Shown here piece after piece: positions 1 through 7,189 of a DNA stretch of 10,924 bases. This DNA is from JAZRUF01 sp045636205 (GTDB lineage Bacteria; Bacillota; Clostridia; Oscillospirales; JAAYXM01), in the NCBI GenBank assembly GCA_045636205.1, contig JAZTXE010000041.1, forward strand, positions 1 to 10,924, in the 5' to 3' direction. Under the pieces are notes generated by a model. It did no database searches. It was not told the origin of the DNA and saw nothing but the letters and a program-made list of their open reading frames with translations. Positions within the stretch are counted from its first letter, which is position 1. Each line of letters opens with the position of its first letter. The position numbers and the translations under genes are program-made.

Positions 1-849
1 CTCCCGCGCACCTTCGCGGTTCTTGACAAGTACGGCTTTGACGGCATATATAACGACTGGGGCTATGACGGAATAGATTTAAAACAAATGTACAATTGGG
101 ACAAGCTCCCCTACGATGCGGAAATAGAAGACCTGCTCGCAACCATATACAGTGAGGTAAAGCGCCGCGGCGGAATTTACAAGCTCCATGCGGACGGAAA
201 CAATGCGCCTGACTGCTTTGACCGCGTTTACGACTATTTGTGGATAGGCGAGGGCGAGGACAATAAGGCAGCCGGCATCGGCAAGGATTTCCAGCCGTAT
301 GTAGTTCCGTGTCCTGACCTCAGATTTACAAAGATCCCCGACCCGGACAGATACTATGCATCCGTAATCCCGTTCATGCAGTTCCCGCTTCTCAAAATCG
401 GCCGTCCGTTCCTGGGCACGTCGATATTTGAAGACGGGATTGATTACCTGCATGAGGAGTTAGAATACGGTTTTACCCAAAAGCTCTACGATTATATGCA
501 GGAAAACCCGGACGGTCCGTATGTCTACAGCCTGTGGTCATCAATCCCCGACGATGTTGGCGAGTACCCGCGCTGGTCAAAGTACCTCGAGCTGTATAAG
601 CCGATGGTCGAGGAAAACACGATTGCATATATTGAGCTCCGCGAAGCCGCAGACATTGTCTCCGACCTGCCTGCAGATGTATACGCATCCATGTTTGTAA
701 GCCATGAGGTCTACATGGTCGCATCAAATATGGGCGATGCACCTTACACACTTGTCCTTCGCGATACATGGAAGGACCGCGAAACCGGAAGGGTTTCAAA
801 TACCTTTGAAATTAAACCCGGCAGAATGGTATTCTTGATAAAAGAATAA
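1..849 (+). CDS. TIM-barrel glycoside-hydrolase-like protein, 5'-truncated
   Basis: The frame is open from base 1, so the 282 visible codons are the C-terminal part of a longer protein; an internal ATG at 88 is not the start. It is a clear paralogue of the complete 442-residue protein encoded at 7624-8952: the two align from about residue 162 of that protein to a shared C-terminus ending FLIKE. By this comparison about 160 N-terminal residues lie outside the window. Visible shared blocks are YGFDGIYNDWGYD, RRGGIYKLH, DRVYDYLWIGEG, PFMQFPLLK, and a C-terminal beta-rich part (ADVYASMFV). The GFDGI-NDW block resembles the acid-bearing strand end of retaining glycoside hydrolase barrels, but substrate and family are not known to me. 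The gene is convergent with ldhA and shares a terminator with it. A role in carbohydrate breakdown is inference. Confidence 0.8.
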   Translation, partial: LPRTFAVLDKYGFDGIYNDWGYDGIDLKQMYNWDKLPYDAEIEDLLATIYSEVKRRGGIYKLHADGNNAPDCFDRVYDYLWIGEGEDNKAAGIGKDFQPYVVPCPDLRFTKIPDPDRYYASVIPFMQFPLLKIGRPFLGTSIFEDGIDYLHEELEYGFTQKLYDYMQENPDGPYVYSLWSSIPDDVGEYPRWSKYLELYKPMVEENTIAYIELREAADIVSDLPADVYASMFVSHEVYMVASNMGDAPYTLVLRDTWKDRETGRVSNTFEIKPGRMVFLIKE

Positions 850-854
850 AAACC

Positions 855-894
855 AAGGACTGTTGCAGAATTCACTCCGCAACAGTCCTTTTTT
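855..894. terminator. Bidirectional intrinsic terminator
   Basis: A perfect 12-bp stem (855-866 with 879-890) closes a 12-nt loop. On the plus strand it is followed by a T-run (to 894), ending the glycosidase-like gene. On the minus strand it is followed by GGTTTTTATT, ending ldhA. The ldhA stop codon lies immediately next to the stem, so one hairpin serves both convergent genes. Confidence 0.88.
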
Positions 895-1885
895 ATTTGT
901 GCACCCGCGTTATCTGATTTTCCGGTGGCTCGCCGTCTAAAAACAGGCGGATGTTCTTTAGCGTTACATCTGCGATGTTTTTGAGTGCCTCATCGGTCAA
1001 AAATGCCTGATGCGACGTAATTATTACATTAGGCATGGACAAAAGCCGCGCGAGCACATCGTCCTGTATTATGGTGTCCGAGAAATCCTCGTAGAATAAA
1101 TCCGTCTCCTCTTCGTAAACGTCAAGCCCGGCGCCGCCGATTTTGTGGGATTTAATCGCGTCAAGCAGTGCTTCTGCGTGGATAAGCGCGCCGCGCGAGG
1201 TGTTTATAAGCAAAACTCCGTCTTTCATTTTCTCAAGGCTTCCGGCATTTATTATGCGGCGCGTGTCTCGCGTAAGAGGGCAGTGCAGGGAGATTATGTC
1301 GCTCTCACGGTAGAGCGTATCCAAATCCACGTACTCCGCATGGCACTCGTCCGACGGATATGGGTCATACGCGAGACAGCGCATTCCGATACCGCGGCAG
1401 ATGTCTATGAAAACGCGCCCGATTTTTCCCGTGCCGATTATGCCCACGGTTTTCTTGTGCAGGTCAAAGCCGGTCAGACCATCTATGCTGAAATCAAAAT
1501 CACGCGTGCGCAGATACGCGCGGTGAATTTTGCGGTTGAGCGCGAAGAGCAGCGCCATCGCGTACTCGGCAACCGCGTAAGGTGAATACGCGGGCACGTG
1601 CGTTACGGTCATGCGCCCCTCTGCGGCTTTTAAGTCTACGTTGTTATAGCCCGCACAACGCATCGCGATAAAGCGAACTCCGTTTTGATGCAGTGCATCA
1701 ATAACCTCAGAATCAAGCGTATCGTTTACAAACGCGACCACTCCGCCACATCCGGCTGCAAGCCCTGCAGTCTCGGCACTCAGCTTGTTTTCGATGTATT
1801 TTAGTTTAATGTCGTATTGATTTTTCAGCCTGTCAAACCAAATTGTGTCATACGGTTTTGCGTCATAGAAGGCAAAGCGATTCAT
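893..1885 (-). CDS. ldhA: D-lactate dehydrogenase (NAD-dependent)
   Basis: This 330-residue protein of the D-isomer-specific 2-hydroxyacid dehydrogenase family reduces pyruvate to D-lactate with NADH in the cytoplasm, a fermentative electron sink. The Rossmann dinucleotide motif GTGKIG is at residues 151-156. The expected catalytic residues are R230 (in NTSRG), E259 (in DVYEEE) and H291 (in SHQAF). The EEETDLFYEDFSD stretch and the SHQAFLT ending are characteristic of D-lactate dehydrogenases rather than glycerate or phosphoglycerate dehydrogenases. The frame is open further upstream, to 1993, but that extension would translate the rpsR terminator hairpin. The ATG at 1885 has a GGGGTG ribosome binding site and gives the usual length for the family. 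Another 2-hydroxyacid specificity is possible but less likely. Confidence 0.92.
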   Translation of the reverse strand: MNRFAFYDAKPYDTIWFDRLKNQYDIKLKYIENKLSAETAGLAAGCGGVVAFVNDTLDSEVIDALHQNGVRFIAMRCAGYNNVDLKAAEGRMTVTHVPAYSPYAVAEYAMALLFALNRKIHRAYLRTRDFDFSIDGLTGFDLHKKTVGIIGTGKIGRVFIDICRGIGMRCLAYDPYPSDECHAEYVDLDTLYRESDIISLHCPLTRDTRRIINAGSLEKMKDGVLLINTSRGALIHAEALLDAIKSHKIGGAGLDVYEEETDLFYEDFSDTIIQDDVLARLLSMPNVIITSHQAFLTDEALKNIADVTLKNIRLFLDGEPPENQITRVHK

Positions 1886-1916
1886 AAAAGTGCACCCCGA
1901 TTTTTTCATTTTAATA

Positions 1917-1940
1917 CGGATATTATCCGCACAACGGTGC
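1917..1940. promoter_or_regulatory. Two adjacent short palindromes upstream of ldhA
   Basis: CGGAT-ATT-ATCCG (1917-1929) abuts GCAC-AACG-GTGC (1929-1940), about 30-55 nt before the ldhA start and just after the rpsR terminator. The position suits an operator or a promoter-proximal RNA structure. It does not match the Rex consensus as I know it. No convincing -35/-10 pair is visible for ldhA here; TTGTGC-15-TAAAAT is the nearest, with a short spacer. Function is unproven. Confidence 0.25.
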
Positions 1941-1950
1941 AATATTATGC

Positions 1951-1985
1951 AAAAACGCCGCAACGATTTCTCATTGCGGCGTTTT
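1951..1985 (-). terminator. Intrinsic terminator of the rpsF-ssb-rpsR operon
   Basis: A perfect 12-bp GC-rich stem (1952-1963 with 1974-1985) has a 10-nt loop. On the minus strand it is followed by a run of T, 15 nt after the rpsR stop codon. It lies between rpsR and ldhA and would insulate the two units. Confidence 0.88.
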
Positions 1986-1999
1986 AAATACATTTTTAA

Positions 2000-2230
2000 T
2001 TACTCAGTAACGTAGGGGAGAAGAGCAATGTGACGAGCGCGCTTGATTGCCTCGGTCAGCTGACGCTGATGGCAAGCACAAACTCCGGTCATTCTGCGCG
2101 GCAGAATTTTGGAGCGCTCAGATACATAGCGGCGCAGCTTTGCTACGTCCTTGTAATCAATCTGCTCAACCTTATCTACGCAGAAAGAGCAAACCTTTTT
2201 GCGCTTTCTGTTTCTTGCGGTTCTATCCAT
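2000..2230 (-). CDS. rpsR: 30S ribosomal protein S18
   Basis: This 76-residue protein has the S18 signature region (DYKDVAKLRRYVSERSKILPRR) and the C-terminal block HQRQLTEAIKRARHIALLPY. S18 binds the central domain of 16S rRNA in the small subunit platform as a heterodimer with S6. C14-x2-C17 together with C51 and H54 (plus C53) indicate the zinc-binding (C+) form of S18. It is the last gene of the rpsF-ssb-rpsR operon, 26 nt after ssb, preceded by a strong GGAGG site and followed by an intrinsic terminator. Length is normal. Confidence 0.97.
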   Translation of the reverse strand: MDRTARNRKRKKVCSFCVDKVEQIDYKDVAKLRRYVSERSKILPRRMTGVCACHQRQLTEAIKRARHIALLPYVTE

Positions 2231-2256
2231 CGTAAAAATCCTCCTTTTTCACCATT

Positions 2257-2730
2257 TTAGAACGGCAGCTCGGTATCCTCACCGATAAGCTCTTCAAAAT
2301 CAGAGCTTGCAGCAGCCGGAGCGAAATCGCTCTGTGCACTCATAAACGAGTTGTTCGCCATAGGTGCGGAATCCATCATCGGATTTCCTGCTGCTGCACC
2401 GTCGCGCTTTGATTCTGCAAAGAAGCATTCATCGGCGACAATCTCCGTAGTGGTACGGTTGTTGCCGTCACGGTCCTGCCAGTTGCGAACCTGAATACGA
2501 CCGGTAACCGCTACAAGCTGTCCCTTGCGGAACCACTTGGACACGAACTCAGCCGTATTTCGCCATGCGACGATGTTGATAAAGTCGGTGTTTTGCTGCC
2601 CGGAATCGTTGTTGCGGCTATATCCGCGGTCTACTGCGAGAGTAAAGGACGATACCGGGATGTTGCTCTGCGTATAGCGGAGCTCCGGGTCGCGGGTTAA
2701 TCTTCCCATCAAAATTGCCTTGTTAAGCAT
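2257..2730 (-). CDS. ssb: Single-stranded DNA-binding protein
   Basis: This 157-residue SSB has an N-terminal OB fold (about residues 1-105, beginning MLNKAILMGRLTRDPELRYT), a low-complexity Ala/Ser/Met linker, and the acidic C-terminal tip EDTELPF. The tip is the usual docking site for replication and repair partners. It coats single-stranded DNA during replication, recombination and repair. The gene lies between rpsF and rpsR, the standard bacterial arrangement. The start at 2730 has a GGAGG site overlapping the 15-nt gap after rpsF. Confidence 0.97.
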   Translation of the reverse strand: MLNKAILMGRLTRDPELRYTQSNIPVSSFTLAVDRGYSRNNDSGQQNTDFINIVAWRNTAEFVSKWFRKGQLVAVTGRIQVRNWQDRDGNNRTTTEIVADECFFAESKRDGAAAGNPMMDSAPMANNSFMSAQSDFAPAAASSDFEELIGEDTELPF

Positions 2731-2745
2731 CGTGAAAGATCCTCC

Positions 2746-3054
2746 TTACTTTGCAGCTTCTGCATCTTTGCAGATGATGAGAGAACGCATGATGCCTTCA
2801 GTAATCTTGAAGACACGGTCGAGCTCTGCCGGGAAAGACGGAGCGCTCTCAAACTCAACCAGGACATAGTAGCCTTCCGGCTTGTCGTTGATTGCGTATG
2901 CGAAGCGGCGCTTGCCCCACTCATCTACGTTGAGAAGTGTTCCGTTCTTCTCGATGAGATCTTTGAACTTAGCCACCATCTCTGCGATAGCCTCTTCACC
3001 GATTGCCAGATCAATGATGAAAACGGACTCGTACTTTGCGCTTACTTTTGCCAT
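2746..3054 (-). CDS. rpsF: 30S ribosomal protein S6
   Basis: This 102-residue protein has S6 features: the YESVFIIDL first strand, the WGKRRFAYAI signature, and GYYVLVEFES. S6 forms a dimer with S18 and binds the central domain of 16S rRNA in the small subunit. It is the first gene of the rpsF-ssb-rpsR operon. The start is supported by an AGGAGGTG ribosome binding site (about 3064-3071) and a near-consensus promoter about 58 nt upstream. Length is normal. Confidence 0.97.
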   Translation of the reverse strand: MAKVSAKYESVFIIDLAIGEEAIAEMVAKFKDLIEKNGTLLNVDEWGKRRFAYAINDKPEGYYVLVEFESAPSFPAELDRVFKITEGIMRSLIICKDAEAAK

Positions 3055-3083
3055 TTCTATTACACCTCCTTTTGGACTTATGG

Positions 3084-3103
3084 CCCCTAAACTCAGTTAG
3101 GAG
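3084..3103 (-). other. Leader hairpin of the rpsF operon
   Basis: In the minus-strand leader, CTCCTAA (3103-3097) can pair with TTAGGGG (3090-3084) around a 6-nt loop, with one G-U pair. It lies between the predicted transcription start and the rpsF ribosome binding site. S6:S18 autoregulatory leaders are known in bacteria. I do not see a clear copy of their CCG-containing recognition element, so an autoregulatory role is only a possibility. Confidence 0.3.
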
Positions 3104-3118
3104 CAAGGAAACATAATA

Positions 3119-3146
3119 ATTATACAGTAAAAACCAAAAATGTCAA
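3119..3146 (-). promoter_or_regulatory. Sigma-A promoter of the rpsF-ssb-rpsR operon
   Basis: TTGACA (-35, 3146-3141) and TATAAT (-10, 3124-3119) both match consensus, with a 16-nt spacer rich in T. Transcription would start near 3112, about 58 nt before rpsF. It is divergent from the tRNA promoter at 3201-3229. Confidence 0.85.
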
Positions 3147-3200
3147 GCCTTTTTGCAGATTTTTTTAATTAACGGTATATAATCAAGCATTTGCAAGCGG

Positions 3201-3229
3201 TTGACAGATTAATAAAAATAGAATAAAAT
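3201..3229 (+). promoter_or_regulatory. Sigma-A promoter of tRNA-Arg
   Basis: TTGACA (3201-3206), a 17-nt AT-rich spacer and TAAAAT (3224-3229) form a near-consensus promoter. Its expected start lies about 5 nt before the mature tRNA 5' end. Confidence 0.8.
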
Positions 3230-3241
3230 ATATGTTGCTGT

Positions 3242-3316
3242 GCCTCCTTAGTTAAATGGATATAATAAACCCCTCCTAAGGGTTAGTTACAGGTTCGATT
3301 CCTGTAGGGGGTGCCA
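3242..3316 (+). tRNA. tRNA-Arg(CCT)
   Basis: All four arms fold. The acceptor stem pairs 3242-3248 with 3306-3312, with G-U pairs. The D arm starts GTTA and carries the GG of the D loop. The anticodon stem is AACCC/GGGTT with loop CTCCTAA, and the anticodon CCT (3275-3277) reads AGG. The T arm is ACAGG-TTCGATT-CCTGT. The discriminator is G and CCA is encoded. The variable loop has 4 nt. The gene stands alone between its own promoter and terminator. Confidence 0.95.
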
Positions 3317-3317
3317 G

Positions 3318-3347
3318 AAACCCGTACACTGACGTGTGCGGGTTTTT
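3318..3347 (+). terminator. Intrinsic terminator after tRNA-Arg
   Basis: AAACCCGTACAC (3318-3329) pairs with GTGTGCGGGTTT (3334-3345), with one G-U pair and a TGAC loop. A T-run follows. It begins one base after the encoded CCA. Confidence 0.87.
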
Positions 3348-3419
3348 CTTATTCACTCTCCACTAAACACTTTTATCCGTCAATTGGAAAACAATTGAAC
3401 GGTTCTATTATTGTTATTC

Positions 3420-3534
3420 CAGTCCACAGTCACTCCAAAGCTTTGCCACCTTCCCCTCAAGGGGAAGGCTCCGGTTGTTGCGCCCCCCGTAGGGAACGAC
3501 CTATGTGTCGTTCCGCGTATAAGATGTAAACGCG
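3420..3534. repeat. Hairpin-rich intergenic repeat element
   Basis: This non-coding stretch consists of back-to-back palindromes. CAAAGCTTTG is at 3436-3445. CCTTCCCC-TCAA-GGGGAAGG is at 3449-3468. GGAACGAC-CTATGT-GTCGTTCC is at 3493-3514. CGCGT...ACGCG is at 3514-3534. The CCTTCCCCTCAAGGGGAAGG and CCGTAGGGAACGACC modules resemble, from memory, repeats scattered between genes in gut Clostridia genomes. Boundaries are approximate and copy number cannot be judged from one copy. Just upstream, 3377-3402 is another imperfect hairpin (CCGT-CAATTG / CAATTG-A-ACGG). Confidence 0.5.
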
Positions 3535-3541
3535 TCCCGCG

Positions 3542-3575
3542 AAAAAACCGCTTGGGATTACAAAAATCCCAAGCG
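3542..3575 (-). terminator. Intrinsic terminator of the hyd maturation operon
   Basis: A perfect 11-bp stem (3549-3559 with 3565-3575) has a 5-nt loop. On the minus strand it is followed by GTTTTTT (down to 3542), starting 10 nt after the hydF stop codon. Confidence 0.87.
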
Positions 3576-3585
3576 TTAAATTTTT

Positions 3586-4779
3586 CTACACTTCTATCTT
3601 ATCTAAAATCCCCGTGAGCTTCGCAATTGCGATGCCGTAGTTTGTAATCGGGACTCCCGCGGCTTTTGCCTTTTCAATGCGCGAGAGCACAAGCTTGCGG
3701 TTGAACATACACGCGCCGCAGTGGATAATAAGTGAGTAGCTACTCAAATCCCTATTAAACGCAGCACCCGAAACCACGTCTATTACAAGTCCTTGCCCTG
3801 CCTTTTTTCTTAAAAGGGCGGGGATTTTTTCGCGCCCGATATCACCGTCCTTGGGGTCGTGCGCGCACGCCTCGGCTATCAGAACACGGTCTCCCTCGCG
3901 CAAGGCATCAATCGCGGCAGCACCCTCGCAAAACGCCTGTATGTCGCCCTTATGGCGCGCAAAGAGAACCGAAAACGAAGTCAGCAAGCTGCCCTCAGGC
4001 TTTTTTTCGTACACGGCAGGGAATACCTGCGAATCGGTTATAATAAGCTTGGGCGGCGACGCAAGAGAGTTAAGTGCCGCATCCATTTTATCAAGCGTTG
4101 CGCTTATAACCACGCATTTATTGTCCAAAAGGTCGCGTATGGTCTGAACCTGCGGCAGGATTAGCCGCCCTTTGGGTGCCTGAATACCCTGCGGCATTAT
4201 AAGAAGCACCGTGTCACCGTCATCCACTAAATGCCCGACTATACTGCTCGCGCCGAAATCCTCGGGCACAAGGCGCACAAGCGCGGCTTTAAGCTCATCA
4301 ATGCCCGAATTTTCCTTTGCGCTTGTTATTACAACCTCGCATCCAAGGCTCTCGCGCAGCTGCTCGGCAAGCGCCTCGGCATTTGCCTGACGGTCAGCCT
4401 GACTTACCGCGGCGACAAACGGTATTTTTTTCTCGCGCAAGGTTTGCGCCCAGTCCCTCTCAACGCTTCCCGCACCGTCACGACAAACGATTACTGCTAT
4501 GTCGGTTTTATCAAGCACCGCGCGTGTTTTCTCAACTCTCATTTCGCCGAGCTCTCCTACATCGTCAAAGCCCGCAGTGTCAATAAGCGCGCACGCGCCG
4601 AGAGGGGATATCTCCATTGCGCGACTCACCGGGTCGGTCGTGGTTCCCGCGACAGACGAAACCAGCGAAACCTCTTGCCCTGCAATCGCATTTATAAGTG
4701 AAGACTTACCGCCGTTGCGTTTTCCCAAAAGAGCTATGTGCAAGCGGTTTGCGTTGGGAGTTTTATCTAACCCAGCCAT
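3586..4779 (-). CDS. hydF: [FeFe]-hydrogenase H-cluster maturation GTPase HydF
   Basis: This 397-residue protein is the scaffold and carrier that receives the di-iron subcluster precursor and delivers it to the hydrogenase HydA. The N-terminal GTPase domain has P-loop G19-KRNGGKS, switch TTTDP at 46-50 and D67-TAG. The C-terminal cluster-binding domain shows C305-x-H307, then 45 residues, then H353-C354-x2-C357, the HydF [4Fe-4S] ligand set. The G4 motif is degenerate: S126-QAD-129 replaces NKxD, which may weaken guanine specificity. The start has a GAGGTG site. It is the last gene of the operon, 16 nt after hydG, and is followed by a terminator. Confidence 0.95.
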   Translation of the reverse strand: MAGLDKTPNANRLHIALLGKRNGGKSSLINAIAGQEVSLVSSVAGTTTDPVSRAMEISPLGACALIDTAGFDDVGELGEMRVEKTRAVLDKTDIAVIVCRDGAGSVERDWAQTLREKKIPFVAAVSQADRQANAEALAEQLRESLGCEVVITSAKENSGIDELKAALVRLVPEDFGASSIVGHLVDDGDTVLLIMPQGIQAPKGRLILPQVQTIRDLLDNKCVVISATLDKMDAALNSLASPPKLIITDSQVFPAVYEKKPEGSLLTSFSVLFARHKGDIQAFCEGAAAIDALREGDRVLIAEACAHDPKDGDIGREKIPALLRKKAGQGLVIDVVSGAAFNRDLSSYSLIIHCGACMFNRKLVLSRIEKAKAAGVPITNYGIAIAKLTGILDKIEV

Positions 4780-4795
4780 ATGTTCACCTCATACT

Positions 4796-6208
4796 TTAAA
4801 AACGGAAATCTCGCGCACCGTGGGAAAGCTCATCAAGATAACCGAGCACCTGCGCCTTAACCTTTTCATTCGGAATGCTCTCGACCTCTTCGCGTATGCG
4901 TAAGATGCCAAGCTCCTGCGTGGACTCACTCGCGTAATCCTCAAGATATTCCTTAAGCGTCATAAGCGCATTTGCCTGACATACGTTTGCTATCTGCCCG
5001 GATTTTGCAAGGCTCATAAAGCGGTCTCCCGTGCGCCCCTCGCGGTAGCACGCGGTACAGAAGCTGGGTATGTAACCAAGCTCAAGCAGCCAGTTTACAA
5101 CCTCGTCAAGCGTGCGCGTGTCGTTTACTTCAAATTGTGCGGAGTTTTCTTCCTCGCGCTCGGCATACCCGCCAACGCTTGTAGAGGATGCACCGCTTAT
5201 CTGCGATACGCCCAGACGCAGCACCTCAGCGCGCGATTTGGGTGACTCGCGGGTGGACACTATAAGTCCGGTGTAGGGAACTGCAAGGCGCAGCACCGCG
5301 ACGATTTTCTTAAACCTTTCATCGTCAACCGCGTTGGGAAACTCATTTAGGTCCACATCATCTGCGGGTCGGATGCGCGGCACGCTTATCGTGTGCGGAC
5401 CTACACCAAATGTGTCCTCAAGATGCTTTGCATGGAGAAGAAGTCCTGCAAAGTCGTAGAGGTGGTCGTAAAGCCCGAAAAGAACGCCTATCCCCACGTC
5501 GTCAATACCGCCGGTCATCGCGCGGTCCATCGCCTCCGTGTGATACGCATAGTTGTGCTTGGGGCCCTTGGGATGCAACCGCTCGTAGGTAGGCTTGTGA
5601 TACGTCTCCTGGAACAGGATATACGTGCCTATACCCGCCTCCTTGAGCTTTTTATAGTTTTCAACAGTTGTCGCGGCAATGTTTACATTTACGCGGCGGA
5701 TAGCACCGTTTTTATGATGTATCCCATATATTGTCTTAATGCTCTCGAGCACATACTCAATCGGGCAGTTTACCGGGTCCTCGCCGGTTTCAAGCGCAAG
5801 GCGCTTATGCCCCATATCCTGAAGCGCTATGACCTCGCGGCGGATGTCCTCCTGAGAGAGCTGCTTGCGGCAAATGGTCTTATTCGAGTGGTGGTAAGGG
5901 CAGTACGTGCATTCATTTACGCAGTAGTTTGAGAGATACAACGGCGCGAACATAACTATTCTGCGCCCATATATTTTCTCCTTGACCTTAACGGCGACCG
6001 AGAATGCCCGCTTTATTATTCCGTCATCCTCGCACATGAGAAGTGCGAGCGCTTCCCGCGCGTCAAGACCCTTGCACAGCGCGGCTTTTTCGATAATTTC
6101 CGACATCTCAGCAAGGTTTCGGCTTGTCTCTTCCGCAACTCCGAGAAGCCTTAATATTTCCTCGTGGTTTATAAAATCCTCTGCATGAGGCGATTTGCTG
6201 TTATACAT
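4796..6208 (-). CDS. hydG: [FeFe]-hydrogenase maturase HydG, radical SAM tyrosine lyase
   Basis: This 470-residue enzyme cleaves tyrosine to p-cresol and dehydroglycine and yields CO and cyanide as iron-bound ligands for the H-cluster. The radical-SAM motif is C96-x3-C100-x2-C103. The C-terminal motif C384-x2-C387-x22-C410 holds the auxiliary cluster. That motif separates HydG from the related ThiH, as does the hydE and hydF neighbourhood. A TTG at 6214 is in frame but only 2 nt from the GGAG site. The ATG at 6208 has about 8 nt spacing and is preferred. The ribosome binding site directly follows the hydE stop codon, suggesting translational coupling. Confidence 0.95.
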   Translation of the reverse strand: MYNSKSPHAEDFINHEEILRLLGVAEETSRNLAEMSEIIEKAALCKGLDAREALALLMCEDDGIIKRAFSVAVKVKEKIYGRRIVMFAPLYLSNYCVNECTYCPYHHSNKTICRKQLSQEDIRREVIALQDMGHKRLALETGEDPVNCPIEYVLESIKTIYGIHHKNGAIRRVNVNIAATTVENYKKLKEAGIGTYILFQETYHKPTYERLHPKGPKHNYAYHTEAMDRAMTGGIDDVGIGVLFGLYDHLYDFAGLLLHAKHLEDTFGVGPHTISVPRIRPADDVDLNEFPNAVDDERFKKIVAVLRLAVPYTGLIVSTRESPKSRAEVLRLGVSQISGASSTSVGGYAEREEENSAQFEVNDTRTLDEVVNWLLELGYIPSFCTACYREGRTGDRFMSLAKSGQIANVCQANALMTLKEYLEDYASESTQELGILRIREEVESIPNEKVKAQVLGYLDELSHGARDFRF

Positions 6209-6220
6209 TTTCAATTCTCC

Positions 6221-7189
6221 TTAAACTGGATTTCTCCCCAACGCACGTATTTCGGATAGAACTTTTTCTCTGTCCGCCCGCACATCCGTATGAGCCTTCG
6301 GGGTAGGGTATATCTCATATAATGCGCGCACTTCATCCGGCGTTACCTTCTGCATGATAACATTCGCACCGCCTGAGAAAACCTTTCCCTTCTCCTCGGG
6401 ACTTCGCACCCCGAGCGCGGTTGTCGCGGGTAAATTTATCTTAGGCATAAGTATACGCGCGAGCGCAACCGCGCGTCGGCAAAGCTCGGTACTGCCCGCA
6501 GGGTGATTTCCAAGCTCTGTATCCGGGTGGGGGAGGAATGGGCCTATTCCTGCCATGTCGCACCCTATGCTTTTTAAAAGCAGTAAATCCTCGGCTATCG
6601 TCTGACTCGTCTGACCGGGAAGACCTATCATAAAGCCGCTTCCCACCTCATACCCCAAATCCTTAAGAGTGTTAAGGCACTCAACGCGCGCCTTAAGAGT
6701 GCCGCACGGATGCAGGTTTTTATAAATCTCCTCATCCGCGGTTTCGTGCTTTAGTAAATACCTGTCCGCCCCCGCATCACGCAGGCGTGACAGCTCGCAT
6801 CTTGAAAGCTCACCGCAGCTTAAGGTGACCGCAACGTTCATCTTTTTTATCTCGGAGACCACGCGGCACAGCTCATCCACGGTATAGTGCGGGTCCTCAC
6901 CCGACTGAAGAACTACGGTTTTATATCCCGCATCCGCGGCAAGGTTTGCGTGATAAATAATTTCATCCGCCGTCATGCGGTAGCGCGAAAGCGCGGTGTT
7001 TTTGCAGTTTAAACCGCAGTATTTGCACTGCCTGCGGCAATAATTTGAAAACTCAAGCAGCGCGCGCACGTGCACCGTATCGCCGACGTTCTGTGCGCGC
7101 ACCTCATCAGCCAGTCTGTAATATCCCGAAAACTCCTCGGCTTCCAGCGCGTTGATAATCCACGCCTTATCCTCACTAACTCTTTGCAT
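6221..7189 (-). CDS. hydE: [FeFe]-hydrogenase maturase HydE, radical SAM
   Basis: This 322-residue radical-SAM protein acts on the iron product of HydG during assembly of the di-iron subcluster. The cluster motif is C51-x3-C55-x2-C58 inside EFSNYCRRQCKYCGLN. Later family features include LQSGEDP, GFMIGLPGQT and GIGPFLPHPDT. The C-terminal cysteines that bind an accessory cluster in some HydE proteins are not visible; they are known to be dispensable in the family. The start overlaps the end of the upstream regulator gene by 14 nt and has only a weak ribosome binding site, so translation is probably coupled. Slightly shorter than many HydE proteins. Confidence 0.94.
   Translation of the reverse strand: MQRVSEDKAWIINALEAEEFSGYYRLADEVRAQNVGDTVHVRALLEFSNYCRRQCKYCGLNCKNTALSRYRMTADEIIYHANLAADAGYKTVVLQSGEDPHYTVDELCRVVSEIKKMNVAVTLSCGELSRCELSRLRDAGADRYLLKHETADEEIYKNLHPCGTLKARVECLNTLKDLGYEVGSGFMIGLPGQTSQTIAEDLLLLKSIGCDMAGIGPFLPHPDTELGNHPAGSTELCRRAVALARILMPKINLPATTALGVRSPEEKGKVFSGGANVIMQKVTPDEVRALYEIYPTPKAHTDVRADREKVLSEIRALGRNPV

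Noticed and set aside
5393..5932. 179-codon plus-strand frame inside hydG
   Set aside because: It is antisense to a well-supported gene, has no ribosome binding site and resembles no family; it is a shadow of hydG codon usage. The same applies to the plus-strand frames over ldhA and hydF.
6212..6214. TTG start for hydG
   Set aside because: It lies only about 2 nt from the GGAG site. The ATG at 6208 has proper spacing.
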